Shown in pieces: positions 39,560 through 52,179 of a stretch of 64,000 nucleotides of DNA; the first letter of the stretch is position 1, and every line of letters begins with the position of its first letter. A model generated the notes under the pieces. It did not search any database. It was not told the origin of the DNA and saw only the letters and a list, made by a program, of their open reading frames with translations. Source of the stretch: Varanus komodoensis. Lineage: Eukaryota > Chordata > Lepidosauria > Squamata > Varanidae. A program made the translations under genes and the position numbers. The stretch spans positions 9,680,572-9,744,571 of the forward strand of contig NW_025336346.1 in NCBI RefSeq assembly GCF_004798865.1, in the 5' to 3' direction.

Positions 39560-40415
39560 AGCTTCAGGCACTCTTAATGAACCTGCTTCTGTACAACCAT
39601 TTCAGTCTGGATTCAGGCCTGGTTTGGGGATGGGATCAGCTCTGGTCATCCTGCTGGATGACTTCCTCCAGTAGAGGGACAGAGGAAGTGTGGCCCTGGT
39701 ATTTCATGACCTCTTAACAGCTTTTGACAAGATTCACGTTTCCCCTGGATGTCCTCTGTGAGTTGGGAGTGGAAGATGCTGTTCTACAGAAGTTCAGCTC
39801 CTACTTGTGGGGATAGATCCAGAGAATAAGACTAGGTGACTGTTCCTCAGTCCCATGGCACCTTAAGTTTGGGGTGCCAGAGGGCACCATCTTGTCCTCA
39901 ATGTTACTTAATATCTGTATGACGCTGTCAGATGTGGTCACTGGGAGATTTGGGCAAAGTGTCAACAGCACGTTGATGACACTGAGCTCAGCTGCTCTGT
40001 GATGTCTGAACTGGGACAGGCTTTGCATGTTCTGAATAGTGCCTGGATAAAGGTAGGGCTTGGCTGAGAGTTAATAAACTGAGACTGAATCCTAGTAAGA
40101 CAGATACCTTATGAGCTGGCAGTACCGAGATCTGCAAATTGGGCTGTTATCTCTTCTGTTCTGGATAAAGATCCACTCTTTCTGAAGTAGCAAATAGCCT
40201 GGGGGTGCTCTGTCACTGGAGGCAAAGCTGGTGACCTCCGAACCTCAAGCACCCATTGCAAACTTCCGTTGCTACACTGACAAACTAGCCATGGTAAGCC
40301 ATGATTAACCTAACTGTAATGCATTCTGTCTGGGGCCGCCCTTGTGTCTGGTTGGAAGCTGCAGCTAGTGCAGAACACAGCAGCCGGGGGGCTCACAGGC
40401 ACCCAGCTATGTTGT
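39560..40415 (+). repeat. L2-clade LINE, second + copy, RT region
   Basis: Reading frames in order give FQSGFRPGLGMGSALVILLD and FDKIHVSPG, then GVPEGTILSSMLLNI. These are L2 reverse transcriptase motifs, followed by an LVQNTAA-type C-terminal motif near 40370. Frame is broken many times. Confidence 0.7.
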
Positions 40416-41490
40416 CGTTATCGTTGTTATTACTACTACTATTATTATTATCAATTACATTTCTGTACTGTGCATAGCCAGCATGCTCTTGGTGGTTAGC
40501 AACAGGATATAAAAACAATAAAATACAATACATAAAACAGCACTTAACATGTTTAAAAATGTTTGTTTGTTTGTTTCTGTACCACCCAATAGCCAAGAGG
40601 CTTTCTGAGAGGTTCACAAAATTAAAAAGAACATATAACAAGAAGCAGAACAATATATAATAATCAAACAATGAAGCGATAATCCCAAATACCATGGTGA
40701 CAATAGACCAATAGCAACTGCAATCAAATCAGTCCAGAGGTACAGCAGCAGTATGAGATAAAAGGCAGCATAAAAGTTGAGAATAAAAGTTAACTATTAA
40801 AATACCAGGAAAATAAAAAGGTTATTAAACTAACAAAACAGCAATAAAATAGCTTAAAGATCCATTAAAATACAATACAAAGACACAACCAAGAAAAAAA
40901 AAGACACCTGGCTAAACCCATCAGGCTCCTGGGCAACCAGGGAGATCTTTAAAGGCCTCCACAACATCACATCCATGTTAAGGACTGGCTGCCTGAAAGC
41001 TACTGAGCCATGCACAAGGTCATGTCTTGCAAATCAGTAAACAACCCTGGACCAGGTTGTTTAGCAAACTGCCTTCCCTTCCGTATGCCCAGCCAACCTT
41101 CAAGATTGTCCAGGGAGTCCTTGCTGGTCAGTCCTAAATGAACTGATAGTTGCCACATAATTGTTTGATGGCAGGCCTTCCCAGGAGTGGCACCCATCCC
41201 TTGGAAAGTCTGCCCCCATGCGGTCCAGGAGGCAGACGATGTGGTGGATTTCAAACACCTCCTGAATATGAGCTGATTCCTTCCTCTAGCTTGCAACCAA
41301 ACTGGAACCTCCTGCTGTGTCTCCCTGTCCTTTGCATTGCTCTGTACTCCTGTTGTAATTGGAATTCTTTTTAATATTGTATTTTAAATGCAATTTTAGT
41401 ATGGGCATGTGTACCACTTAGGGATTTTATTATATTTAGTGATATATGAGTACCACAATTGAACAAATAAATGCAATATTTAAGGGTGTG
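40416..41490. repeat. Cluster of L2-type LINE 3' ends in both orientations
   Basis: 40425-40700 holds TTA/CTA microsatellite and a complement of GCTTTGGCTATTGGGT (ACCCAATAGCCAAGAGG, 40584), followed by an A-rich minus-strand 3' UTR to about 41000. 41175-41490 is a + strand ORF2 C-terminus and 3' UTR (CTTCCCAGGAGTGGCACCCA, ending AACAAATAAATGCAATATTT). Borders between fragments are approximate. Confidence 0.6.
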
Positions 41491-42618
41491 GTCCTATGGG
41501 AATGCCCACAACTGTCCAAAATCATGGGCTTCCTATGGAGGGTAAGAGAATTATGGAGGTGAAGGTCACCTCAACACTCTCTCTCTCTCAGCAAAGCACT
41601 TATATGGACAATGTCAGCCATCTACACGTGGGACTTCAGAGCAGAAGGTGGCTGGGACACCACAGCATTTGTCATATCATATCACTGACCCCCACCCCCA
41701 CCCACAGTCACTCTTGTGACCTTGGAGAACCAGTTAGAACAGTTCTTTCCATGCCGGCTGCAAAGTGAAAGAGGGATCCCAGGTTGGCGCAGTTTTCTGA
41801 CCTCATAGCCAGGAGACTGAAAATCCCTGTGACCGTCTAGATGCTCTCTAGCAGGCAAACAATTGCAGTGTAAGGACACCACGAAGCCAGGACCTCTCCC
41901 AAAAATGATGCCCTTCAATCCAGCGGCGCTCCCCCACACAAGCTCTGCTTGCCGCCTGCTTCCCAGAAATGCTGGGTTGTTCCTGGAAGCGCTACAGTTC
42001 CCTGGGTAAAGTGGAGAGTGGTGTGTGCAGAAGGGATGTGCAGACACGAGAGAATCAGTGGAGATGTAAGAGCCCTGTTGGATTCTGCCTCCTGTTGCTG
42101 AGAGCGGAAACTTGGCGACTCCTTTGAGGGGCTGGGGCCTCATCCAGTGCAGCTTTTCTTCTTAGCTTTATACATGCTACCCATGGGGCTCCATAAAGGT
42201 AAACCTATATTGTGATGGAGCCTGCATAAAGAAGAAAGCTTTGGGTGAAGAATGGCAAAAACGGTTCAACATTTCACTTTGCATATGCTCAGAGACTTGC
42301 ACATAAAATAAATATGTTTAGCAAAGAGGTGCTGGTGAAACTACTGGGAGGGGGAAGCATATCTTACCACAGCACCCGGCTGGCACCAGCCTGTTTGCTA
42401 AGGAGTAACTTTGCTGACCTTCTTCTTCTCTGAGCCATTGCTCTGTTTTTCTGATCTTGCCAGGACAGAGAATGCTGGCCACGTGATCTAGTATTTGAAG
42501 GCTGGCCCGCGAACAGTGCTCCCTTTGAATGACATTTGTTTGAAGGGCTACGTTGTCTGAATCCAGTTTAAAGATAAAGAGCCATAAAAAGGGAGAGCCA
42601 TCAAGGGCCTTGAACTAG
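41491..42618. other. No gene seen; unassigned non-coding DNA
   Basis: Moderately GC-rich with a 153-codon antisense chance ORF at 41682-42143. No domain or repeat is recognised. Confidence 0.45.
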
Positions 42619-42845
42619 TTGAGAGCCAGTGTAGTGTGGTGCTGAGAGTGCTGGGCTGGAGACTGCGAAGATCCGGTTTCTAGTCCCCATTCAGCCATGA
42701 AGTGTCTTTGGGCCAGTCACAGGCTTCCAGCCTACCCTACCTCACAAGATTGTTGTGAAGATAAATGGAATGGAGGAGGACTATGTAAGCTGCCAAGGTT
42801 TCTCACAAGAACAAAAACCATGGGATATAAATGCAATGTCCTAAT
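42619..42845 (+). repeat. tRNA-type SINE (copy 3)
   Basis: GAGCCAGTGTAGTGTGGTGC, then TTTCTAGTCCCCATTCAGCC, then TTTGGGCCAGTCACAGGCTT and a worn tail ending GGGATATAAATGCAATG. Confidence 0.8.
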
Positions 42846-42965
42846 ATAGTGCAATGTAACAGGACTGCATTCTGAGCAGGCACACGGGCCACTAGTTGCA
42901 GTGCCCCATCATGGTGAGATGTATTTCCATTTATACTGCAGTAATTATTTCTGTATTTGCATGTT

Positions 42966-42974
42966 ACACACACA

Positions 42975-43042
<68 letters not shown>

Positions 43043-43061
43043 GAGAGAGACAGAGAGAGAG
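42966..43061 (+). repeat. (CA)n-(GA)n compound microsatellite
   Basis: About thirteen CA units followed by a long GA tract with two GACA interruptions. Several frames run through it without coding meaning. Confidence 0.95.
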
Positions 43062-43984
43062 TTCACACCTGCAAATTTTACACAGATGCGTGCCAATGTT
43101 TGTCTTCCTTTTGGTGATGAATTCCTTCTTTTGTACAAGTCTCCAGCCAAAGAGAATGCGTTAAAGGCAAGAGCTGTTGGGTAGCATCTAATGCTGCTTC
43201 TGTGTCTCCACTGTAAGTGGTGCACCAGTAGGACCAGTAGTCTGCTGGTTTGCAGTCCTGGAAGGCAGATGAAATGCTCTCTGACCTGCTCCATTCCAGA
43301 ATGCAGTGTTCAAGCTTCTTTTGGCTGATTTAAGAAGTGCTAGCTTCATGCTGTGCGTGTGATAGGTCTTGCTTGCACACAGGCAGCCCTGGATAGAGCG
43401 TCTTGGTTGAAACCTTAAATCTCGCTTCTTGTTGACTTCAGTAACACTGAGCCAGAACAGAAATATGTCGCTGAGAAGTCAGAGATTACTTCAGCAGTTC
43501 ACTAAGTGAAAAGTTATAACATATATCAGACCAAGTCACAGTGAATCTACTTTAATCAAAGTGATATTAGCTCACAATTTATTGCTTTTTAAACAGCCCT
43601 TTCTCTTAAAATATATGTCAGCACCTGTGTGAAAAAAATGATAGTTTTTTTCCTTACAGAGGTTAGCCTTTTTAGAAGGAAAAGAAGTTTATGGCCTCAT
43701 CTTATGAACTGAGATTAAAACACAGGCAACCCTGCTCCAAAAGCGTTTCCCAAGCCATTTCATCATGGAGCAGATGGAAAACCAGCTTACTAGCACAACA
43801 GCTGAAAATTGTCTAGTATACTGCAATATCCTCGCTATTAAAAGCTGTACATTTTGGAGTGTGTTTTCTTATCCCTATTCTATAGTTATTTATCATTATA
43901 TAGTTAATCAGTGTAAATTTTCATTGATTGGATCAAAAGCATTCGGCTTTATGCCAAAGATCTGCATTTTCAGACAATAAACTA
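43062..43984. other. No gene seen; AT-rich non-coding DNA
   Basis: Short chance ORFs only; nothing recognised. Confidence 0.5.
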
Positions 43985-44705
43985 CAGTGGTACCTTGGCT
44001 CACGAACTTAATCCATTCCAGGACTCAGGTTGTGACCCAAATTGGTCATGAGCCAAGTCAAATTTCCCCATAAGGTTCTATGTAAATAAGGTTAATCTGT
44101 TCTGTAACTATTTTTTTTATCACAAAAAATTGAAGCAGAGTGACAAAGAGCCAGTGTGGTGTAGTGGTTAAGAGCATGGGACTGGGACTCAGGCGATCTG
44201 GGTTCTAGTCCCCGCTCAGCCATGGAGCCAACTGGGTGACTTTGGGCCAGTCACAGACTCTCAGCCCAGCCTATCTCACAGGGTTGTTGTTGTGGGGATA
44301 AGATGGAGCAGGAGAATGATGTAAGCTGCCTTGAGCCCTTTGTAGGAAAAAGGTAGGATATAAATCAATCAATCAATCAATCAACAACAAAGATCACGGC
44401 CATCCCCCTCCCCCCACCAGCATGTCCGCAATCGCGCCTGTCATCTCTGCATGAGCGCGACTGCGATCCCAGCCATAGACGTGTGTGATCGCGGTCGTGC
44501 TTGGGCAGGGATCGCGGCCATTTCCCCACCCCACCCCGAGCACGAGTGCAGCCACCCACCCCCAAGCATAACCACGAACCGCGCCTGTGCAGGGAAGTCA
44601 GGTGCGATTGCGATCGTCACCCAATGCAGAGTTCATGACCTGATGAAAATTTTTTCTGAAATTTCTGTTCGCAATCCAATTTGGTTGTGAGCCAAGGTTC
44701 CACTG
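43985..44705 (+). mobile_element. Tigger-like (TcMar) MITE with an inserted SINE
   Basis: The ends CAGTGGTACCTTGGCTCAC (left) and, inverted, CAGTGGAACCTTGGCTCAC (right) form terminal inverted repeats with 18 of 19 matches. They are flanked on both sides by TA, the mariner/Tc1-type target. Without the inner SINE the element is about 480 bases. The inner part at 44394-44640 is CpG-rich. There is no transposase frame, so it is non-autonomous. The Tigger assignment is from end sequence only. Confidence 0.8.
44150..44386 (+). repeat. tRNA-type SINE (copy 4), best preserved, inside the Tigger-like MITE
   Basis: GCCAGTGTGGTGTAGTGGTT, then GGGTTCTAGTCCCCGCTCAG, then TTTGGGCCAGTCACAGACTC, GTAAGCTGCCTTGAGCCCTT and an (AATC)n tail. 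It is flanked by a 7-base duplication ACAAAGA at 44143-44149 and 44387-44393. It is the youngest-looking copy here. Confidence 0.85.
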
Positions 44706-47700
44706 TATATATGTATGTATTGTAAACTGTGCATAGCCTAATTTTGAATGTATACAGAATTATGTCACCAGCCGTATCAGTGGATTTTGTTACATTTTCT
44801 GCTTCTACATAAAAAAATGTTTATCTGAAAAGTTTAGTTTAATCTGAACCACAAATAATTGGTTGCTGAAAGGTATTAGTCCTGTCTAACTGTCCAGGGA
44901 GCTTCAGCTGTTGGGTGGTGTAAAATTAAATAAATAACTGTGTAGCATTCGTATATGAGAGCAGGGTCCCTGGTGACACCAGGCAAAGCCATGTCTTCAC
45001 TGGACCCTTTTCACATTGGTTTCCAGAGCTATGGAGCAGTGCATAGAGAGAATCGCTACTGTCCACCCAGCCACCCATATTTGGAGATCAGTGTTCAAGA
45101 TTCACAGCTGGGAAGTAACACATATTGAGTAACTGTTGGGTAAAGTTCAGGATCTTTTGCATCTTTTGCATCTCTGCGCATTGTAATTCTGGAAGGTTTT
45201 CCTTCTCCGCTATGCAGCAAAGTATCGCTGACACACTATGAATGCATTCATCTGAGGTGCCGGGTAGATTGCACTATATATGTGCGCTGTGGGACCATTC
45301 AGCAACCACTTGCAATCCTGGTAGCTCAGCTTGTGTTTAAAGCATTGCTTGTGGCATCCAGAAAGAAACATCTGCAGAGTTCCTTGTGAGTGCTATTGCC
45401 ATCTGCATGTAAATTAAACGGAGAGTTTGAAATGGGATGTTAGAAACCTCCTTAGGATACATCAGATCTAGTAAGGACTAAAGACAATCAGTAGTTGATG
45501 CAGTTTTCAGATGCAAAGTTCCTTCTATAATGCAATTAAATGTCGCTGATTAGTATTCATCAGACAGTTAATTCACAGTGAATATAGTACTGTTTATGCT
45601 CATGTTAATAGCAGAACTGCACTCTCCATTTACCATCTTATTTCTTAACATGATACACATTATGAACAAGGGACATGAGACAGATGCCCAGCATAGAATA
45701 TAAGGATATGTGCCCAGACAGCTTTGCAGCACACTTCTTCACTTGACATCCTTTTTCTTGAAGAGCATGTGGTGCGTTGCAGAAGGAAGGAAAAGAAGTC
45801 CAAGCTTGAAGAAGGATGGAGGGACATTCTTTTTGCTTCCTATGTCAATTTCACAGAGCAACGTGAAAATTCATTTCAAATGCTGCCTTCCACAATTTGT
45901 TTATTTGGTTAGTACCTGCCTTTCTACGAAAAATGTCGCTCAAGCTGGTGAGGATTGACTTTAAACTGTGCCTGTTGCTACTGCAGTTCCAGCTAGCTTG
46001 CAACAAAGCTCTTATTCCATCCCCAGTACACAAAATCTTCCTTCGTGTTATGATTCGGCGTTTGCTCCCTTTAGAGTGAGACTGGGCCAAGGGGCAACTG
46101 GCTCCATCCACAGGCTGCAAGCTTGTTCCCTTTCTGCATCTTCCAGACTCTGCAGGCTGCTGGGACCCCACAGCCATGAAAGAGCACAAGTTACCTCTGC
46201 GTGCTTTGTGCTCACCAGAGGGTGTGCTCTCTGCTATGGACTAATTTATTATGGCGATACTGCATCTGGAAGTGCTGTCTAACATGCTGTTAGGCTACAG
46301 GGAGCCCTGTCTTGATGTGATATTTTTTCATGCCTAAGGTTTTGTCTTCCTTTCCACATAGGTGGTCAGCCAAGAATGAGCAGCTGCTTTATGACTTTAT
46401 CTCTCCCAACCACTGGAGAGACAGAAATTAGAATCATTGGGCTTCTCTCTTTTCAGTATTTCCAACAGAACAGCCTATCTGTGCTCCCAGGCACTGTTCA
46501 TTATTGGTTGAATTGCTCTGTGCCTGGATGCTCATGGGAATCAGCCCGTGTCCTACGAGGAATCATCCCAGAGCCACCACCCCAGGTGCAAACGCTTCTG
46601 CATCCCCATCTGCCAGCAGAGTTGCTGGTCATAACACCCGGCTAAGCCATGCTTTTATTGAGATGGTCTTGTAAGAGCTGCACAACAGCATTAACAAAGC
46701 ATCTGAAGAAATAATTCTTAAAAGTGCCCTGACTACCTTTTCTCATGCCAAAGGAGCAAAGCACTTAGGTATATATTACAGCTATCACCAAAAACCTTCC
46801 CTGGAATAAATTTCAGGAAAGGTGGCAGTCTTTAACACTGCACAGCTGCTCTATGCCACTAATTCAGTCATGGATAATAAACAGAAGAACTATATCCAGC
46901 GGAATCTGCAGGGAAAGCTTTGTTCAGTAGAATGGAATCTGCCAAATGAAGCTGAACGAGAAAGCCATGGATACCATGAGAAAGGTGCTCTTTAGCTCAG
47001 AAATGTTACATGTTAAATAAATGAAATGTGTATATTTTCATTTCTGCATGTTTATACAGCATTTCTATTAATTAGAATCTCACCTAGGTATCCTTATAGC
47101 AGACCTTCAAATTGTATTCCCCATTCCATGGATTGGAAAAATTTCCAGTCAAAAACTATTCTGATGTGTGCCCTTGCTCCTTAGTAAAATATGCCTCACA
47201 GTATTTCACAAGCTTCCCCTGCACCCATATCTTTTCTCTTGAAGCCATATGCATTCCATAAAGTGCTAAAAGATGCTTGTTGCAAGTTAGTAAAGCTCCT
47301 TGAAGTCCTTTGTGTCTTTATCAGATCTGAGCTGGAGATAATAAGAGGTATCAGGCACCAAACTGCTATTTCATAATAGAATAAAGGTTCTCAAGTTTTC
47401 TAGAGCCCGCCAGTCACAAAATTATTGTGTTTGGGACTCAGCCGGTCACACAATGGCAGTGTAGGGGTGAAACCATGCACAGGGCATCCCCAAGTTCGTT
47501 GCGCTTTCCTGACTCGTCTGGAAGCCAGCATGGAAGGGCCGTGCTTTGCCACCTCTTCTGCATTGCCCTCTGCAGCAGGCCTCCTACTGCTAGCATGTTT
47601 CTCCTCAGGACTTGATGACACATGGTCCTGTGGGTTCCTGGATCGCTGTGCTCACAAAGCCTGCACTGCCGACCCTTTCCTGCAGTGGTGCAGAAGCTGA

Positions 47701-47939
47701 CTTGATTTCATAGTGCTGCCCTCAGCTGCAGCGCTCTGCATGTACTTCCTGCCGCCAGATGCATGCAGGTATTTGCCCCGAGCAAAGCTGTAAAATCTGT
47801 GAGACTTTGGATTTTAAAGGGAACTGGCTTCTGTAATTTGTGCTTTTTTAAATTACACGATCTGGATTTTCTGATAGATCGGCTCTTGGAATGTGCAAGG
47901 TAAACAATTGCAACTAATTCTTATATCTGTGTACTGTGT
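44706..47939. other. No gene seen; unassigned non-coding DNA
   Basis: 44895-44938 is a + strand L2-type 3' tail (GGGAGCTTCAGCTGTTGGGT then AAATAAATAA). 47400-47760 is a GC-richer stretch with about eleven CpGs and overlapping chance ORFs. No exon is recognised. Confidence 0.45.
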
Positions 47940-48235
47940 ATTTATTTATACAATTATTTATATTGCTCCTTGGTTCTCACACTGGATCCTAGACAGCTCA
48001 TAACATTAAAATCATGCATGATTAAATTAATTAAAAACAAAAAACAGATCCACTTAAGTTGGTAAGAAGTCCTCAATCTGATGCCAACTAGACCTCCCTT
48101 GGTGACACACTCAAATGGCCATAGCCTGAGTCCCAGGCAATTGTACCTCCCCAGTGGTGGCCCATGGAGCAGGTCCTCCAATAATCCATCATGATATCCG
48201 TGTTCTTCATAAAGGGACAACCCTAGACATAAATG
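47940..48235 (-). repeat. LINE 3' fragment, minus strand
   Basis: TATTTATTTATACAATTATT followed by CATAACATTAAAATCATGCA and CACTCAAATGGCCATAGCCT. It looks like an antisense LINE or SINE 3' region. The family is not certain. Confidence 0.45.
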
Positions 48236-50656
48236 TAATTTGTCATGGGCAAATTAAAATTGTTGCCTTCCCTTCCAGTTCTGTGGCTTAATGTGCATTG
48301 AATGATAAGGGAGAAATCAATGAGGAGAAAACAGCTGCACCAGTTCCAGTCTGGCATGGGTGAGGGGTCCAGTCCTGGCATCCCTTAGGAGAACAGAGGG
48401 GCTTTGGATCCAATTCTACTCCACATTTCTGCCCATTGATATGGTCATTTCTGGGGCTTCCACATGGACATGACTTCCTTGTTTGAGGAGCTTCTCTTTA
48501 TCAGAGGATGAGCATGTCCACCCTACTGTAAGCCCTGCCTGCCAGTTGTTCTTGGGTTTAGCATTCCTCTGTAAATTAATGTCTTATTTCTATCTTTAAT
48601 ATATGTTGTTTCTTGACTTCCTCTCCTTTAAACATGTTTCCAAGCCCAGGGTACATAGCGAGTTAAAAAGTCTCTAAACTAGGTCATCTAAAAGAATTTA
48701 AATTTAAATTGGATATCAGTAAGATAGACATGAGTGACAATTCCAGTTCATTTTTATAAGCTATTGGAAAATTCAGACATTCTAAATCTTTGAAATGGAA
48801 ATAAATTGATATTTAAAAATAAATAAAGGCAGGAGAAATCAAAATTGGTGGATTCATCCATCCTGCTGTACATTGTATTAATATTCAGACAAAAGTCAAG
48901 TGCCTACTGTAGCGAATTGGGTTAAAAATTATAGGAAAATGGAAAAGGAAGCCCATGTGAGACTTCTAAATGAAAATGCCATCACCACAAGGAATGGAAG
49001 CTTGATTACATTTTACTATCAGGACAAAGTACAGCATTATAGATGATTTTTCAATTTTACAAAATCTCCTTTGCATATTTTGGTACTGAATGTTTACAAA
49101 ATATCATCTGACTACTAACCAAATATTTAATAAGTATTTGACATCCAATTTAATTTCAGTATTCAAATCTGCAGTATTTAATTATGTATGTAGAATAAGG
49201 CTAGTAGTTTAGTTTAGTTAGGTATTTTTTATTGTTGTGATTGTTGTTGTCATTTTTATTTCCCTGCTGAAACTAAGTCTAAGTATGCAGAACTAATCTA
49301 AATGCATATTGTTCCCCTGTTTATCCTTGCCTCCACATTCCTGTCCTCCATTTATTGATTCCCTGGTGTGAAATTTTAGATTTTAAGCTCCTCAGGCAGG
49401 GGCTGTCGTTTTGCTGACAGAAAACAGAGGACACTCTTGCAAACTAAGAAGCCTGAAGTAGATTCAGCTTCTTCTGTCCCTCCCTATATCCTCCTGTCTT
49501 AGGAAGAATATCTGAAACAAGACTCTTGTATACAACGCGCAAGAGGCAAAGGTGTGTGTTGGGGCTGAATGTCAAGCAGAGGAGAATTGCATCTGCAGCT
49601 GCACGTTCCTTTCCAGCTGAGGGGGACTTGCAGCCAAAGGATGACTCTTTGGATTGTAAATGGGCTCAGGATAGAAATGGTCCCTTCATTTATACTAAAA
49701 AGAATAAGTGAATAAACAATTCTCTGTATTCCTGACACAGCAAGGGCTTCTTCCCTATACACAAGGGTTTCCATTCCCATTTGGAAAGATGAGGTTGTAT
49801 TAATTGACTATTGTCTGACAGCATATCTGTGGATGAAAACATGACCTTAATATGAAAAAAAAAATTGTAGAGGCTTTGTACAAAGTCTTTGCAGTTGTTA
49901 CTTCTCGCCCGTGCCTTTAGGCACCAGCTAGCCCAGCTGCAGCTAATAGAAAGAGTCACTCGGGTAGCAGTAAGGCAGCCAACGGGAGTGCAAGCAGTCT
50001 GAGTAATTGAATTGCTGTAGAGAGACATGATGGTAAGGCCTGGGGTTTTGTTCTGCTAGAAGCTGGAGAGCATCACAGCAGTCTGAGACAAAGCATCCAG
50101 ATAGCCTCGGGAAGGAAAGGCCTAGTTTTTCATGGCTCTCAAGACATGCAAAGGTACAGACTGTGTTCATTCTTCTGATCCAAGTTACCCTTCCCTAGCT
50201 CAAAGATTAGCATTTTTCTTGTGACTGGGTTTAAAGTCCCAAACACAGACATTCTGTATTTCCTTTTTCTCTTTTCTCGAGGCCTTGGCCAGTTCAGGTG
50301 CACTCAGGCCATTATTTGAAGTGTTCTGATTCAACCTGAAGACTAAAGAAACTTCCTTTTTGAATTAAAATAAAAGAATACCATTTCAGAAGCTACAGTA
50401 TGAATGCTGGAGCCTGTTATCACACAGAGACTGGCTGCGATTGGGTAGAACCATGCTTTAGTGTTGTAGAAATGAGGCCATTTCCTGCCAGGGCTTGTGG
50501 GCTCCTCTATCCCTTTGTTCCAGTGGTGCAGTTATGTGGCGAAGAAGTTTCTGTTTCCATTTTACACTAACTGCAGTTTAAGGTGGTGTCTAAACCATAA
50601 ACTGTGGCTAGGCTAAGCTATATTTAGTGAAAACAAGCCAGCCATATGCTCTAGTT
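48236..50656. other. No gene seen; AT-rich, largely repeat-free DNA
   Basis: 48660-49200 is repeat-free AT-rich DNA, another candidate for conserved non-coding sequence. The remainder has chance ORFs only. Confidence 0.4.
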
Positions 50657-51026
50657 CATAGGTCCTCAAACTATGGCCCAGGGGCCAGATCCGACCTGCC
50701 ATGCCCATTTATCTGGCCCACCATGCCCATTTGGACCCACCGTGCGTGCGCGCGCTCGTGTGCACCCGCCGTCGCCCACCTCACCCCGCGTGCAGGGAGA
50801 CAGCGGTTTGCTCGCTCGGAGAAAACTATCTCCATGCGAGCAAGCCGCTCCCTTGTGCACCCGCCTCAAGGCGCGTGCCCACCCCTGCCTCCCCTCCCCT
50901 CACCGTGCACACCGCCCTCGCCTCAGTGCGTGTGCCCGCGCGCACCACCGGCACCACCTTTCCAGCCTGCGCCCAGCACCGGCAGCTTTCAACTGGCCCC
51001 CTGGTGGAAAAGTTTGAGGACCCCTG
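50657..51026. mobile_element. hAT MITE, GC-rich, with a perfect 8-base target duplication
   Basis: The left end CATAGGTCCTCAAACT and the right end (inverted) CAGGGGTCCTCAAACT match at 14 of 16 positions. The 370-base element is flanked by a perfect duplication CTCTAGTT at 50649-50656 and 51027-51034, the 8-base length expected for hAT transposons. The interior is very rich in C, G and CpG and has no transposase. Three overlapping + strand frames inside it are chance frames. Confidence 0.9.
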
Positions 51027-51650
51027 CTCTAGTTTGAAGTTAGCCTCTCCTCATTAACACAGTTTGTCTAGGTTTGGTAGACACAGAAGTTCTCTTTTTC
51101 ACGTCTCATACTCCTTGGTGAAGAGGAGGGAGCAAGGGAGTAGATGCAAATGCGAAGGGGAGGTTAGGCTTGTTTCTCAATTGCTAAACTATGAATAAAT
51201 GTTAGCTCTGCATCAGCACATCGTAATCTCAAATCAAAGTTCCTCTGGTTTACGTCTCATTTGAAAATTTGCATTACTTTCATAGCTAACTGTACAGATA
51301 GACCAGCACAGCTTATAGTTCAAGAAATAAGATGAATCTTTTTACACCCTACTCACAGATCAGGAAGTTAGCATGTTTTGAAGTTTTCATGGCCTACATT
51401 TAAGATGATAGCAGAAAATGTGTGCTACTCACAGAAGTTTATCCTACTCTTCTCAAAACTGCAAGTTATATAGTATTAAAAGCAACAACAACAAAAACAA
51501 CACCCAGCAGCAGCCATTAATAACAGTTCAGTTATTTTGGTATGTACTAATAACCAAGGAATGTTTTGTTACATATTGCTGATGCTGATGCCCTTAAATA
51601 AGACTACATGTTGTAAATTCTCAGAGTTTAGCAATACTTCTGGATTTTGT
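51027..51650. other. No gene seen; non-coding DNA
   Basis: AT-rich, with a short AACAACAAAAACAACA tract near 51483. Nothing else is recognised. Confidence 0.5.
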
Positions 51651-51872
51651 AAAATTTATTATTACATTTATGCTCCACCTGTCTTCCGAGACGCTCAGGG
51701 CACCACATGTGATTCTCTTCCCCAAGTACCATTTTATCCTCACAACAGCATCATGAGGTAGGTTGAGCTGTGAGTTGGTGACTGGCCAACACCCAGTGAG
51801 CTTCACGGATGAGGTGAGATACGAACTCGGATCTTCCCAGTTCTGGACCAACATTCCAAACTATGCCTCTCC
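51651..51872 (-). repeat. tRNA-type SINE (copy 5), minus strand
   Basis: This is the complement of the SINE seen on the + strand elsewhere: ATTATTACATTTATGCTCCA (tail side), CATTTTATCCTCACAACAGC, GTGACTGGCCAACACCCAGT and ACGAACTCGGATCTTCCCAG. Confidence 0.75.
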
Positions 51873-52048
51873 AGTCGTGCACTACTCAAGTTATAGCAAT
51901 AAGTTGTAACTACATTAACTTGTTTAGGAGGAATTGCTTTGCATGATGTCACCTGTTGTGTAGGAATGTGCTTTTGCCTTTTGTTCTGAGGAACCGGATG
52001 CTTCCATGCAGGATGTGTGTGAAGGTTGTCTTTCATGTATCGTTACCA

Positions 52049-52179
52049 CAGAGATGAATAACTGTGGCCCTCCACGCATTGGCCTGCAACTCGCATCATC
52101 TCAGACCATTGGCAATGCTAGTTGGTGGACCGAATTTAGAATCTAACAATACGTGAAAGGCTACAGTTGCCTAATCCTG
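52049..52179. repeat. hAT-type MITE of the GGCCCTCC family, worn
   Basis: The left end CAGAGATGAATAACTGTGG and the inverted right end CAGGATTAGGCAACTGTAG are imperfect inverted repeats. The interior reads GGCCCTCCACGCATTGGCCT and TCAGACCATTGGCAATGCTA, as in the copies at 5.9, 12.3 and 61.3 kb. No good target duplication is seen. Confidence 0.6.

Noticed and set aside
41682-42143. A 153-codon minus-strand ORF
   Set aside because: No domain, low-complexity C-terminus, and no supporting gene signals.
42803-43294. ORFs on both strands with His-Thr, Arg-Glu or Ser-Leu runs
   Set aside because: Simple-sequence translation of the CA/GA microsatellite.
50627-51057. Three overlapping + strand ORFs of 114-136 codons, Pro- and Ala-rich
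   Set aside because: They lie in the GC-rich hAT MITE with clear ends and target duplication. The open frames reflect base composition.
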